The translations under genes and the position numbers were made by a program. Shown here piece after piece: positions 48,343-58,649 of a stretch of 64,000 nt of DNA. Within the stretch, counting starts at the first letter, position 1; each line of letters opens with the position of its first letter. The notes under the pieces were generated by a model, which did no database searches, was not told the origin of the DNA, and was given only the letters and a program-made list of their open reading frames with translations. The stretch covers positions 24,552,001 through 24,616,000 of the forward strand of contig CM075943.1 in assembly GCA_038030265.1 (NCBI GenBank). Reading direction: 5' to 3'. This DNA comes from Corythucha ciliata (taxonomy: Eukaryota; Arthropoda; Insecta; Hemiptera; Tingidae).

Positions 48343-51300
48343 TTATTGGGCGGCAAGAAAAAGACACATCCCTATAAGTATAACAGCGATGGACGCAGTG
48401 GTCGTCTTACCTCGACTAGCTTTCTGCTTCAATCGGCTACAGATTTCGTTTGAAGAATTTTGCTGAATGACTTCGGTGAAGTTTGGATAAACATAGACAC
48501 TGGGAGGCTGTAATGAACAAAGTGAATGAATGAACGTTTATTCTTACATTCTCGTGTTTTGCATTTACCATGGCGGGATCGTTATTCTGAAGGCGACAGA
48601 ATGTCTTGTATTTACCCTCGTTCAGAATCTCTTCGACTCTATAAGTGAACAGAGTCTCGTACCAGGGTAAATCTTCCAAATGGGCCAGAATGGTCTTATT
48701 TTGAAATTCTTCTGGTTTCCGAATGAACAGTCGCGACAGGACGGAGTCAGTGTTGGCATCAGTCTCGGCTATTGCCTTGAGTATTGAAGGCGAGGGCCGA
48801 CTGTCATCTATATTAAACTTGCCGTTCTCAGTCATTTTGAATAGAAGCAAACTTTGATGAGGTACAATCGGTACACTGACTGGTTTTGGTAACCTAATGG
48901 CATCAAATTGAGTTAAAGGTGTGAAAAACAGAAAGGGGTTTTTGGATGTTACATTTTGCTGGAGTTTTGAAGCAGAAATTTTTCGACGTCTGTAAGGTTC
49001 AAGTCGTAAAATTGTTTGATTCCAAACGTATCAAGGAAGAAATCGACGGAAGACATACTCAAGCAACTGCCCAGCGCTGTCCTTGGATAGTACAGTACAT
49101 AAGCTTCACAAATTTCTTCCTTCATCGATATGCCACCCTGTAAAATCCGCAAAATCTGTCAGCTGAATCGTTCTTCAATCTTCAAATCTAGAGATTTACC
49201 AAAGTCATAGAAGTTCGGTTCACCGTGTTGTACGTACACTCGGTGATCAAATCATCGCCAGGCAGCACGATGATTTCTTTCTGAAGCCTCTTGGGTTGTT
49301 GAAACCCAGGATCGAAATACCGGTCTTCCGCCAAAATACCAAGCTCTTCGCCTTCACGAACGTGCCTCAATTTGACGGCTCGCCCTGCTGAGTGCGTATG
49401 AAAAGCCACTGACACGATTCTGATTCCTTTTTCGGGAAACATCTACAATTTTAAAGACCACTTCGTAAGGCATTTTGAAATGAAATTGTAAGTTGTGGGG
49501 GGGGGGGGATACTACGTACGAGGTTCGTGCATTGACGATCACAGAGACCTCTATTTTTAAACGATTTCATTTTTGGAGGAACGATTTGCACGGAAGTTGG
49601 TACGATACCGGTTACGAACATACTACTGTCGTAGAATCTCAAATCAGGCGAGTAGAACAGGCGAAGTCCTGAACTATCGTGAACTGAAATGGAATGGCGT
49701 GGAAAATGTTAAAACTGGTAACACATTTAAAGGGGGGAGAGATATCCACAAACCTGGCTGTAGAGCAGGGTTGTCGTAATGTATTTCCAACATGAAATAA
49801 GTAGCTTTCCCCTCGCCTTCAGCGAGAGCCAGCCCAATGTGATTTGGCATGAAGTCACCTAATAGAAAGTCACCATTATTACGGGATTTCCACGTTTGAA
49901 ACTATATTCTTACCTGTTGACCCTGATGCCCAAAATATAATCGGAGTTGAACACGATTTCCAATCCCTAGGCATATTCTCGCTGTGACATTGAGCCCCTG
50001 AATGACTGCCGTAAACTTCAAACTCGGCGTTTCCCAGACATTCATACAGAATCATGTGCTCTACGAGTCTATCGTGGTCTTTTTCGATGATTGGGACGTA
50101 CTAAAATAAGGATAAGATCAAATTGAACTGTGCAAACTTGGGCAATCCGGTGAAAAAATACCCCAATCACGTGGTGTTTCTTTTCAAGCGGTGGAACCTT
50201 GTATATTTTACACCAGTAGAACGAGGCTGAATGGTCAGGTAGTCGAATCTGTTGGGCTGTAATATCCCATGCACTATAGTTCTCCGTCACATTCGACTCT
50301 CCGCGGTAGTCGATAAGGCGCAGGCTCTGTGGTCCGAGCCATTCCGACTTGAACCAGTTGTTCTTCCCCAGAGTCGGATCATTCGGCGATGTCGTCCACA
50401 TGACTCTCATCGTGTCATCCTGAGTGGGGGAAACAAACGGGATCAAACTGTTAGAGAAATAAAGGTTGAAATGTGACGGGCGGGAGGAGGAGGAGGGAAC
50501 GCTTACCACAAAAACAATGTCTCCGCCAGTATCGCACGAGTCAATCAGTCGCGAAAAGATGATGGTCGAATGAGTTGCGTTTTGAGACGCGTTAATAACT
50601 TTGTAGTTCTCATCAACGTCTTGAACTGGAAACGAGTGTCCTTTGACTCCGTGGCAATCCTGAAAAAATAACGAAATTTCTCGTATGAAACAAATCAAAA
50701 GTGTAACAAATGCGTTAAGTCCGGTCAGAGTTGCTTTCAGAGGTGGAGGATGTTTTGGATACTTTAAGGGACGCAGGCAGCCATGCTGTTGCTTTTTGGG
50801 CTGGAGCCGGCTGTGTTTCCGCTTTGGAGCATATGGTCAGAAGGACTCAAACTACCGCTTCTGGCTCAAACCAATACCATTTGGGGAAACTATCCTTTTT
50901 GCGAAGGTGACCACCGTTTTTTCGATAGGGTTTGGGAGTTGGTGTCGATGATGTTCTGGGAAAGTGACCTCGACTGCAAGGGGGAAGTCCTCTCTGCCAC
51001 CCCCCCCCCCCCCGACTTGCAAGAGTGCCTGTGATAGTTCACTTTTGCCGTTAAAATACCATCAAAACTACCTCCCAAACCTATCGAGCGGTGGTCACCT
51101 TTTCAAAGGCTTGAAGGTTTGAGCTAGACTTGGTCTATGAGTCCATCGGACCATGCTCTTTCATGACCATCGCCCTTTCTCCCCACGCAAGCGTAATTAC
51201 ACAGTAAGGCGTGATTCTTGACGCTTCGTCTTCTGTCTGGTCAATGGTCATGACTGCGTCTATGGCTAGATTCTGAGGGTTTCACCTCTTTAGCCCCTTA

Positions 51301-53176
51301 AATTTGCTATTAGCACTTCCAAAAATAAATTTTGTAGGTTTAGTCCTTTCAAAGCCAAAATTTTGTGGATTATTGGCACTCGTGTAACACAATAATGTGG
51401 GTTTTGCTCACTCAAAAAGCTAAATTCGAGGAGTGACTTCATAAAAAGCTAATTTCGCGAGATTGACCCATTCAGATTTTGGGCCCTTCATAAAAGCAAT
51501 ATTCCACGAGTTGGCCTTTCTCAGGGGAGATCTATGTGAGTCTGGCAGCACTTGCTTCAGGTGTGCTTGTGCAAGGATACGTTGTTACTTGACAATTAAA
51601 CCCCTCAATTTTTCTCCTTGAGATTCGAATCCAATGTGTGGGTAAGGGGCGGATGAGGAAATTAGAATCGGGGGAAAAAACAAACAACCTCTTGTAAGGG
51701 ATGCACAGACACGCAAACTGTGTACCTAAAAAGACAAGGTGACGCAACTTATTTACTAAAGAAGCAGATGCCCTGAGACGGCAGCTGTCGGAGATGAGAG
51801 AGGGGAAGACTATGGGGGGGGGGAGTGGATGATGGCTCGTGCCCTCCGTCAACAGTAAGAGGACAGATGTGCGGTTTTAAGTTAAACCCTCCAATTTTTT
51901 TTTGTATTATTATTTTTTTTTTTTTTCTAACGAGAAGTCTACCTTTATCTTTACCTCTTGAAGCCTCATTATCATGAGAGGCACTAGAGACATCCTCAAA
52001 AATTGTCTATAAAAATAGGAAAATTGCATAAAACTTTGCTGCCACAGGGCAAATTTTTGAATGTAAGAAAGTTCAAAGGCTGCAGTTAAAAGCACATAAT
52101 TTATTCCGCAGGTAGAGTAATAAAAGGAAATAATTAAGTGCAGTCCAGTCAATGAAACGAATGAAGACAGGTGGAACGCTGCACCTGCCGCTTCGATATA
52201 GTAGCATGTGGGTTCTTTAAAACTTCGCGACAATGTTTTCTACCCCAAGGCTTGAATTGCTCCGTTGATTGCTGTTAAATTACATAACAGCCGGATAGTC
52301 AAATTCTAGAGCTTTGGCATCCAGTTTTAAATTCGGTTAACGACACCGCTCCCCGCACCAACCCTCCCGCTTACACTAGCGTGTAAGTTTCTGGATTTTT
52401 TTTGTTTTCTTATAACGATAAAAAGGATCGTTTCCCCAGAAAGAACAATTGTGGGAGTTGGACGTGAACGGCTTCCGCTCGACGGCAGGACGCGGCCACT
52501 TCACCTGCCACGCTTCTTTTTTTAATGCGTCTTCTTAGCGCACATTTATCCTATCCTACCCCGCCCCACCTGATACCGCGACGAAGGCCACGCTGAAATT
52601 ATTGAATTATTGTACTGCAACAATTAATTTAGAAGTGGACCGGCTTGGTGAAGGGGCTGGGGTGAATTCACAATTTTCGTTTAGAAATCGTGCCCCAAAA
52701 TGTGAATAAAATCAGTAGGATTGTGTGAACCACCGTTTGAAAGAAACGTCGTCTGCTCACAAACATTTATAGTTCTCATTGTTGATAAAAGTCGCCCCAA
52801 AATGTGAATAAAATCAGTAGGATTGTGTGAACCGCCGTTTGAAAGAAACGTCGTCTGCTCACAAACATTTATAGTTCTCATTGTTGATAAAAGTCGCATT
52901 TTTTACCTTAATGTATCCATTCCCGGTAGCGTCATCCACCCAAACGATTACAATATCCGCAGATTCAACAGAGTTCGTAAGTGAAAATCCCAAACCAACA
53001 AAGCCGGTGGTTCGAGCGCTCACCCTTAAAATCAGTTCATTTTCCTCCTTGGACAATTTCGTAGTCAGTTCAACGTTGGAATCGAGCTGAAACGACGTTA
53101 CAACAACTAAAAGCCGGTACACAATAACCGGCCAAAACAGTATCCAGGCCTTGTTTCTCGAACCGAATTCACTCAT
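48343..53176 (-). CDS. MOXD1: DBH-like copper monooxygenase (MOXD1 family), 10 exons
   Basis: Exons: 52907-53176, 50507-50659, 50162-50419, 49914-50100, 49754-49858, 49520-49683, 49200-49442, 48953-49137, 48569-48893, 48343-48507. All are GT-AG and phase-consistent; product 684 aa. Order: hydrophobic leader (about 10-28), DOMON domain (about 30-140), two Cu-monooxygenase domains (about 170-480), a C-terminal extension (KPEEFQNKTILAHLEDLPW aligns with the MOXD1 tail), and a terminal hydrophobic segment (SIAVILIGMCLFLAA) for membrane anchoring. CuH histidines are present (KKHHVIG, His223/224; EHMILYEC, His242), as is the CuM HTH (FHTHSAG, His394/396). The CuM methionine, normally EMC, reads EEIC (Ile469). 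The family oxidises in the ER/secretory lumen, but MOXD1 substrates are not established. Intron 1 (about 2.2 kb) holds a tandem repeat. Exon structure is confident; activity is doubtful. Confidence 0.9.
51280..51530. repeat. Type A degenerate array inside MOXD1 intron 1
   Basis: Units with CCAAAATTTTGTGG, GGGTTTTGCTCACTC and CGCGAGATTGACCC-like words at roughly 35-40 bp spacing, as in the hAT elements. No terminal repeats are visible. Confidence 0.5.
52692..52896. repeat. 102-bp tandem duplication in MOXD1 intron 1
   Basis: Two copies starting GCCCCAAAATGTGAATAAAA at 52692 and 52794, differing by about one base. The second ends about 10 bp from the exon 1 donor at 52906. Confidence 0.92.
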
Positions 53177-54559
53177 AACGCGTTATTAGTGAACGTTTTT
53201 TTCTTTTTAAATACACACCTCCGGAGCATATAACGAACCTTCCTTTGAACGGTCTAACGTGCGAGTAATCGCGCGTTTCTTCGTTTTGAGTCCCCCCCCC
53301 CCACCTGATCATGGTGCGGATGAGGTGAGAGGGGTGAGTCTCGCTTAGCAGATGTACACAAGAGTATTCGACCCCCTTCTCTTCAATATGGGGGATCCGA
53401 ATAAACTCGGTCCCTATAGTCAAGATCCCCCTTACTTTGTTACCCCATGGGCTAAAGAGAAATCTCTTTGTGTCATGTACCCTCTACTACCCCCCTACCA
53501 AAGCGGCCGTTAATATTTTTTTTTTTTTTTTTTTTTTCAATCCTCACTACCCAACTATCGTGAGGGTTGGGAATATCTTGGGAGGAAATTTGATGGAGGG
53601 GATTGAATGCAAATATCTAAGCGCTTTAAAAAAAGTGTTGAGTGATATTCGTCAAATAGTCAGTCAATTTAAATCCGGTTGACTACAAGCAACGGCTACT
53701 AAAATTCTGTTACAAAACTAACTACCTTTTGGGCTTGGTCGTGAACGGCTGGTGTAAATAGTAGGTAAATCGTCAAATTCTAGACCGAATTGGAGCAATT
53801 ATCCAGTTTTGGGAACTGTTGTTATTGTTCAAATATGACGAACCGTGAGCCAACCGGCCTTCTTACCGAGAAGACAGAAATATGCCGATAAACTAATTTT
53901 TTTTCAATATTTGGCCAAAAACGTGTTGATTTTGCCTCCAAAATTAACTCACTCATCGACCGGAAAACCTTTCGCCTCAGAATCTTACCCCCCCCCCCCC
54001 CGTGTCCAACGTAAGCGGGTAACGCGGGCGGGCGTTTTTTTGTTTTGTTTTTCAAAAAAACACTCACTTTGGACCTGGCCTTATTTTTCGGCCACAACAT
54101 TTGAATTTTTACCCAATATTTATACCAATTAAGAACAAATTTATCCCCTATAGATTCTGCCAATAGCGTACAGCTAATGGGCGACCTATTATATCCTTGA
54201 TGACAACTTCTGGGTACCACATTGATAAAGGGAATAAAACAACTCAAGACTAATTTATTTAGGTGCAAGAGTCATTTTATTTCTTTTCTCCCACACTGAA
54301 ACTAGGACAGAACACTTTATTGATTTTGGAGACTGGCGACTCATTCGTGGAAATAGGCTAAACAGTTCCTCGAAATGCCAAATTCTCTCTGGGATTCTAT
54401 GGGGAAATATACTTTTTTAGGGGGCGAAACTACGAATTCTTGTACCGGCAATTTGATTTTGTCACTGGCTTTTTTTGTGGCGTCACTTTCCTCCACCACA
54501 GTTTTCACCAACTTCTTTAACCACGATGTATTCCTGAGTTTAAGGGGATGAAATGTATA
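53177..54559. other. Intergenic upstream of the MOXD1-like gene
   Basis: Presumed 5' flank of the monooxygenase. A T-run of 22 lies at 53516-53537 and C-runs near 53293 and 53989-54001. No coding feature recognised. Confidence 0.4.
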
Positions 54560-55510
54560 CTTTCGGAAACGTGACCCCTTTGTTTATGATGACACTAACC
54601 GAATGTGTTCCCGTGACGGACTTGATCCGCGTGAATGGCTACAAACCTTTCACGGGGTTCATTTCCCCTATCGGGCGCGTCCCCCGGGTTGCGGCTGGGG
54701 GACCCCACCATTGGGCCGACCCACTCCCTGATACGGTGCGATGGTGGGTTGGGTCGGAATAAGGCGCACCGTGTGCGGTGGGGAGTCCGCTATCGGACAC
54801 ACCCATTGGACATGGGGGCCGAATACGACCCCGTGGACAAACAACGGGTTAGGGGCTGTCCTGAGTCCGGGACAGAAGGGGGTGGCGTCTCCTACCTCCT
54901 CCAGCTATCCCCCCCCCCCCAAGACAAGGTGTTTGTTCCGTACCTAAGGTCTGCATGGCACAGGGGGCAAAGTGTGCTTTGAACGGACCCCCAGGGCACC
55001 GGCCGATCCCCTGGTGTAATAGGCTTACCGCAGCAGGCCTCGGCGCTTACGGCATGCAGGGCTCTGCCGGCGGTGAACTTATATTATCCTGGCTTCTGGA
55101 AGGACCTTTAAGGGCTCACCCAGAAGTTTCTATGAAGAACTCGGAAGGGGCTCAGAGAACCTTACGTGAACGCCGCAGTCACCGGCTGCTCCGTCCATGG
55201 ATACCACCGAAGTCAAACTCGACATCGATGGGACTAGGGACGTACCTGTGGAGGGCAGTTCTAAGGAGCATACCCGCCGAGGGGAGTTTTTAAAAAAACA
55301 TACCCTCGGTGGGCCGTTCTAAAGAACACACCCCGGTTCAGGGGCTTATCTCTTCGAGTGCAACGCACTCGGCGCGCGCTATCTCGTCATCCTTGTCACT
55401 CTCGTGCTCTAGGGTCCAGTTAGCGATTATATCTCTTATCGCTTCTAAGAAGCGACGACCTCTAACCCTTAGAGTACCTATATATAAACAGTAGAGAGAC
55501 GGTTAGGCTG
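54560..55510 (+). other. GC-rich, hairpin-rich block of unknown origin
   Basis: About 0.95 kb clearly richer in GC than its surroundings. It holds frequent short inverted repeats, such as CGAGTGC/GCACTCG at 55355-55371, CGCTTC/GAAGCG at 55440-55454 and CTCTAA/TTAGAG at 55460-55474. Overlapping open frames occur in all three forward frames but none looks like a known protein. It could be the structured untranslated region of a retroelement or a foreign insert. Confidence 0.4.
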
Positions 55511-55537
55511 CGCGTCACGAAAAAAGTGAAGCAAACA

Positions 55538-55561
55538 CCTCGGTCACGTGACTGAGGTCAT
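55538..55561. repeat. CACGTG-centred near-palindrome, copy 1
   Basis: CCTCGGTCACGTGACTGAGG followed by TCATT. The same GTCACGTGACTGAGGTCATT recurs at about 56872-56892 in the same orientation. Confidence 0.7.
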
Positions 55562-55875
55562 TACTTCCCGCTCTTTTTCAAATGCCTGAAGGTTCCATCC
55601 AAAGGGGGCTGCATTTTGTTCTTATAAATCTTTCACTTCAAATTCTTGAGGAGTTCATGTGTGATGAAACTTGAACTCTTTGTTCAAAGCATTTTCAGTA
55701 GTAACGCCATTATTCGGTGCTTTTAAGGCTAAACGCACGTCGCGTATTCCTCATTTTAATATTGATCCCGTGAAGCAATTTTTCAATCTGAAAACTGGAT
55801 TGTTCTTCTTTGAGTGTATCAGAGAAATCCAACCAATTCTCATGCACCACATTTTGTCACAACATGATGAAATTG

Positions 55876-55877
<2 letters not shown>

Positions 55878-55915
<38 letters not shown>
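55878..55915. repeat. (A)38 homopolymer
   Basis: Uninterrupted run of 38 A. It could be the tail of a retroposed sequence, but no clear target duplication was found. Confidence 0.9.
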
Positions 55916-55919
<4 letters not shown>

Positions 55920-57985
55920 CACATTTGTTTGGTTGCATAGACTCCACAGAAAGTTAACATCGAGCTGGTAAACGAGCCTTTATACGCAGTTGGCCATGAT
56001 TTTCAAGAGTCCCACGGGTGTTTGTGTTTCATCGGGAACTTGCATGAATGACCGCGATTTGGGGGAAAAGTACACCGATGAATTGGCACATGGAGAGAAG
56101 GAAATCAACGGTAGTTGCAGCCTGATTGATGCATCTGGTGATTTTTAAATAAATTTCAAAGTTCTTTAGGAGGGGATGGATGGTGCGAGGGGAAATGACG
56201 TCAATATTTAGATGTGAAGCATTTGAGAAATGTTTTGTTTACAAATAACAAGAAAAATTGTCCCAAAGAAAACATGTTTTACCCCCTCTTCCCCACACCA
56301 TCAATTTCATTGAATAGCCTTTGACGTAACCAAGCCCCCACTCAAAATTTTCAAAAATTCGCTTTAAAAAAAACCCTTGATTGATTTCAACGTTTAATGT
56401 GAGCAATTGTCTTGTTGAAGAGCCCTCTTCAAGAAACACCACTGCTTGACAAATGTGCAAGATATTGGAAACTGTTAGGAGCGTTGTGACAAGTTTCGCC
56501 CGCTATTTATTTAAAGAAGAAATTGAATGTTTCATTTTCAAGCAGATTAGCTTCTCGTCTGAAATTATCCATGCGTTTTTAGGTGTAAGATAATAGCCAT
56601 TGAACGTAATAAAATGAAATCCCAGGTTGAAAATAAGGAAAGAAGTGGACTAGTGGAAAATGAGGAAAGGAAAAATGAGACAGTAGGGGCGTTAAAAGAA
56701 CGGTTGAAATGCAAGAAAGATGAATAGACAAAGGAAAAACGGAAAAAAGGAACAACACACAAACGACAGCAGAGCGAGCCAACAGAGCAACGGCCGAGTT
56801 ATTAATACAGGTTACTCAAGTAGGTTGCAAAGCAACTTGGAGCGAAATCAAGGTGAGGGGAATAAACACCAGTCACGTGACTGAGGTCATTTCAGAAGGT
56901 CCTTGCTTCAATGCGCAAAGGACAAAAATCCCTCTAGTGTTATACACATACTCTAAGCTCTAACCTTATTAAGAGGAGAGAGCTATCTTCGCAGGATCAG
57001 CATTTTCGGGCTTCACACGCCTCATGTATTCCGGCCAGCGAGACACTAGCTGAGGACCCCCTCAACCTCATACGGTGAGAGGGACTCTAGACTAGAACAA
57101 CCGATCCAAGAGCGGCACAATAATCCACTTAGGATTCCGTGCCCCTGGGGCGTGTGCCATGCCCCTGCTCTTGGATAGTGGAGGAAAAAAAAACAAAAAA
57201 AAAAACGAATTTGTTTGGTGAGGGGAGAGGGGGTGAAATAATTCCTTTGTTCTTTCTTCTTTCTGTAATTCCTTTATTCTGTAAGGTACCTACCCTCACA
57301 TGGTCCAAGATCTGCATACTTTATCCTAAAAGTCACCGCTTTACTTTGGGAACGGTCAATTTATCCTGAAACTTTCGTTTTATTTTTTACCCCAACTCTG
57401 ACTTTTTAATAGAAAACCCGACGCTTTTACTTTGGAAACAAAATGTTTGGCTAGACGAAGACTACCTTCCTCCAGCCCTTGGAAATATTCAATTGACTAG
57501 CAACTTTACTGCGAAACTGAACATACTGCCCTCTGAACCCCCAAAAAACTACGCCCCAACTCTAGAAATGAATTTTTCGCTACAAAATCAGCAATTTTTC
57601 AGGAGGAAATGACCAGTGGCCTGAAAACGGAAAATTTTGTCACTGAAACGGTGAATTTGGCTCTGTTGCCCCCCCCCCCCACCAAACTTACAATTTTTGT
57701 GAGAATTCATGTTTTTCGCCGGAGTCAAGCCCGGTATTTGCGTCATTGCGTCACTATTTCGTGAGTTGCGGGCGTTGCCTAACCAAAGCGGATCACCTTC
57801 TTCCAACTCAACTGCCTTTGAAGTTTGGTGAGGTGACAACACAGGCTTATCACACTTTTAGGGCGTTATCATTCGTCGTTGTTGAACATTTTTTGTGATT
57901 TTAACGTCGCTGAAAAGGAGAAATCGCTCCGTATTACCGGTTCGGGCGTTTAAAGGGTTTCGTGCATTGTTCCTAACAAGCTAAC
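55916..57985. other. Intergenic upstream of AP-2 sigma
   Basis: No gene supported. 56310-56460 is an inverted copy of 20318-20455. 56930-57170 is somewhat GC-richer, with CATACGGTGAGAGGGA recalling the block at 54560-55510. 57330-57720 has irregular CTTTACTTTGG-type repeats and a C-run near 57670. Confidence 0.4.
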
Positions 57986-58013
57986 AAGAAGCCTGCTCAC
58001 CACCCCACACATC

Positions 58014-58442
58014 ATGATACGCTTCATTTTGATTCAAAACCGAGCTGGTAAAACTCGCCTGGCTAAATGGTACATGAACTTTGACGATGACGAAAAACAG
58101 AAATTAATCGAAGAGGTTCACGCCGTTGTCACAGTTCGCGACGCCAAACACACGAATTTCGTCGAATTTAGAAATTTCAAAATCGTCTACAGACGCTACG
58201 CCGGTCTCTATTTCTGTATTTGCGTCGACGTCAACGACAATAATTTGTGCTATTTAGAGGCGATTCACAATTTCGTCGAAGTTCTAAATGAGTATTTTCA
58301 CAACGTGTGCGAACTGGACTTGGTGTTCAATTTTTACAAAGTGTACACCGTCGTTGACGAGATGTTCCTCGCTGGTGAGATTCGTGAGACGAGCCAGACT
58401 AAAGTGCTCAAACAGTTGTTGATGTTAAATTCCCTCGAGTAA
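58014..58442 (+). CDS. AP2S1: AP-2 complex sigma subunit, intronless
   Basis: 142-residue small subunit of the AP-2 clathrin adaptor, which with alpha, beta2 and mu2 selects cargo at the plasma membrane and binds acidic dileucine signals. The frame starts [20 protein letters not shown] and runs full length to QLLMLNSLE, differing from the human protein at only a few positions as I recall it (for example N for Q near residue 22, V for I, C for A, N for Q near the end). Arg15 is present. One longin-like clathrin-adaptor domain covers the whole chain. The gene has no intron here, unlike vertebrate AP2S1. It looks intact, so if it is a retrocopy it is a functional one. AATAAA follows 150 bp downstream. 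Confidence 0.97.
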   Translation: MIRFILIQNRAGKTRLAKWYMNFDDDEKQKLIEEVHAVVTVRDAKHTNFVEFRNFKIVYRRYAGLYFCICVDVNDNNLCYLEAIHNFVEVLNEYFHNVCELDLVFNFYKVYTVVDEMFLAGEIRETSQTKVLKQLLMLNSLE

Positions 58443-58591
58443 CATTCCTATTCCCCGATCTTAACGTTTCTATTATTATTTAGCTATTAATCATTAAGAT
58501 TCTTTACTACGTTAGTCTCTCTTTCATATTGTACCATACTCCAATTCTTATGTTATCGAAAAATACCTCTGCTTCTACGTAGGAATACGTT

Positions 58592-58597
58592 AATAAA
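58592..58597 (+). terminator. Polyadenylation signal AATAAA of AP-2 sigma
   Basis: AATAAA lies 150 bp after the stop codon in an AT-rich 3' region; the distance and context suit a short 3' UTR. Confidence 0.6.
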
Positions 58598-58649
58598 ATG
58601 AATTATTATGCCCCTCGTCGATCAACATAATCATTTTCCAGTTCATGGT

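Noticed and set aside
48569..48893. Separate small gene starting MTENGKFNIDD between MOXD1 exons
   Set aside because: Splice phases join it to its neighbours, and its KPEEFQNKT block aligns with the MOXD1 C-terminal region, so it is exon 9.
52681..52899. 72-codon repeated open frame in MOXD1 intron 1
   Set aside because: It is produced by the 102-bp tandem duplication and is not supported as an exon.
54553..55293. Overlapping GC-rich open frames as protein-coding genes
   Set aside because: Open frames in several frames at once are expected in GC-rich DNA and none resembles a known protein.
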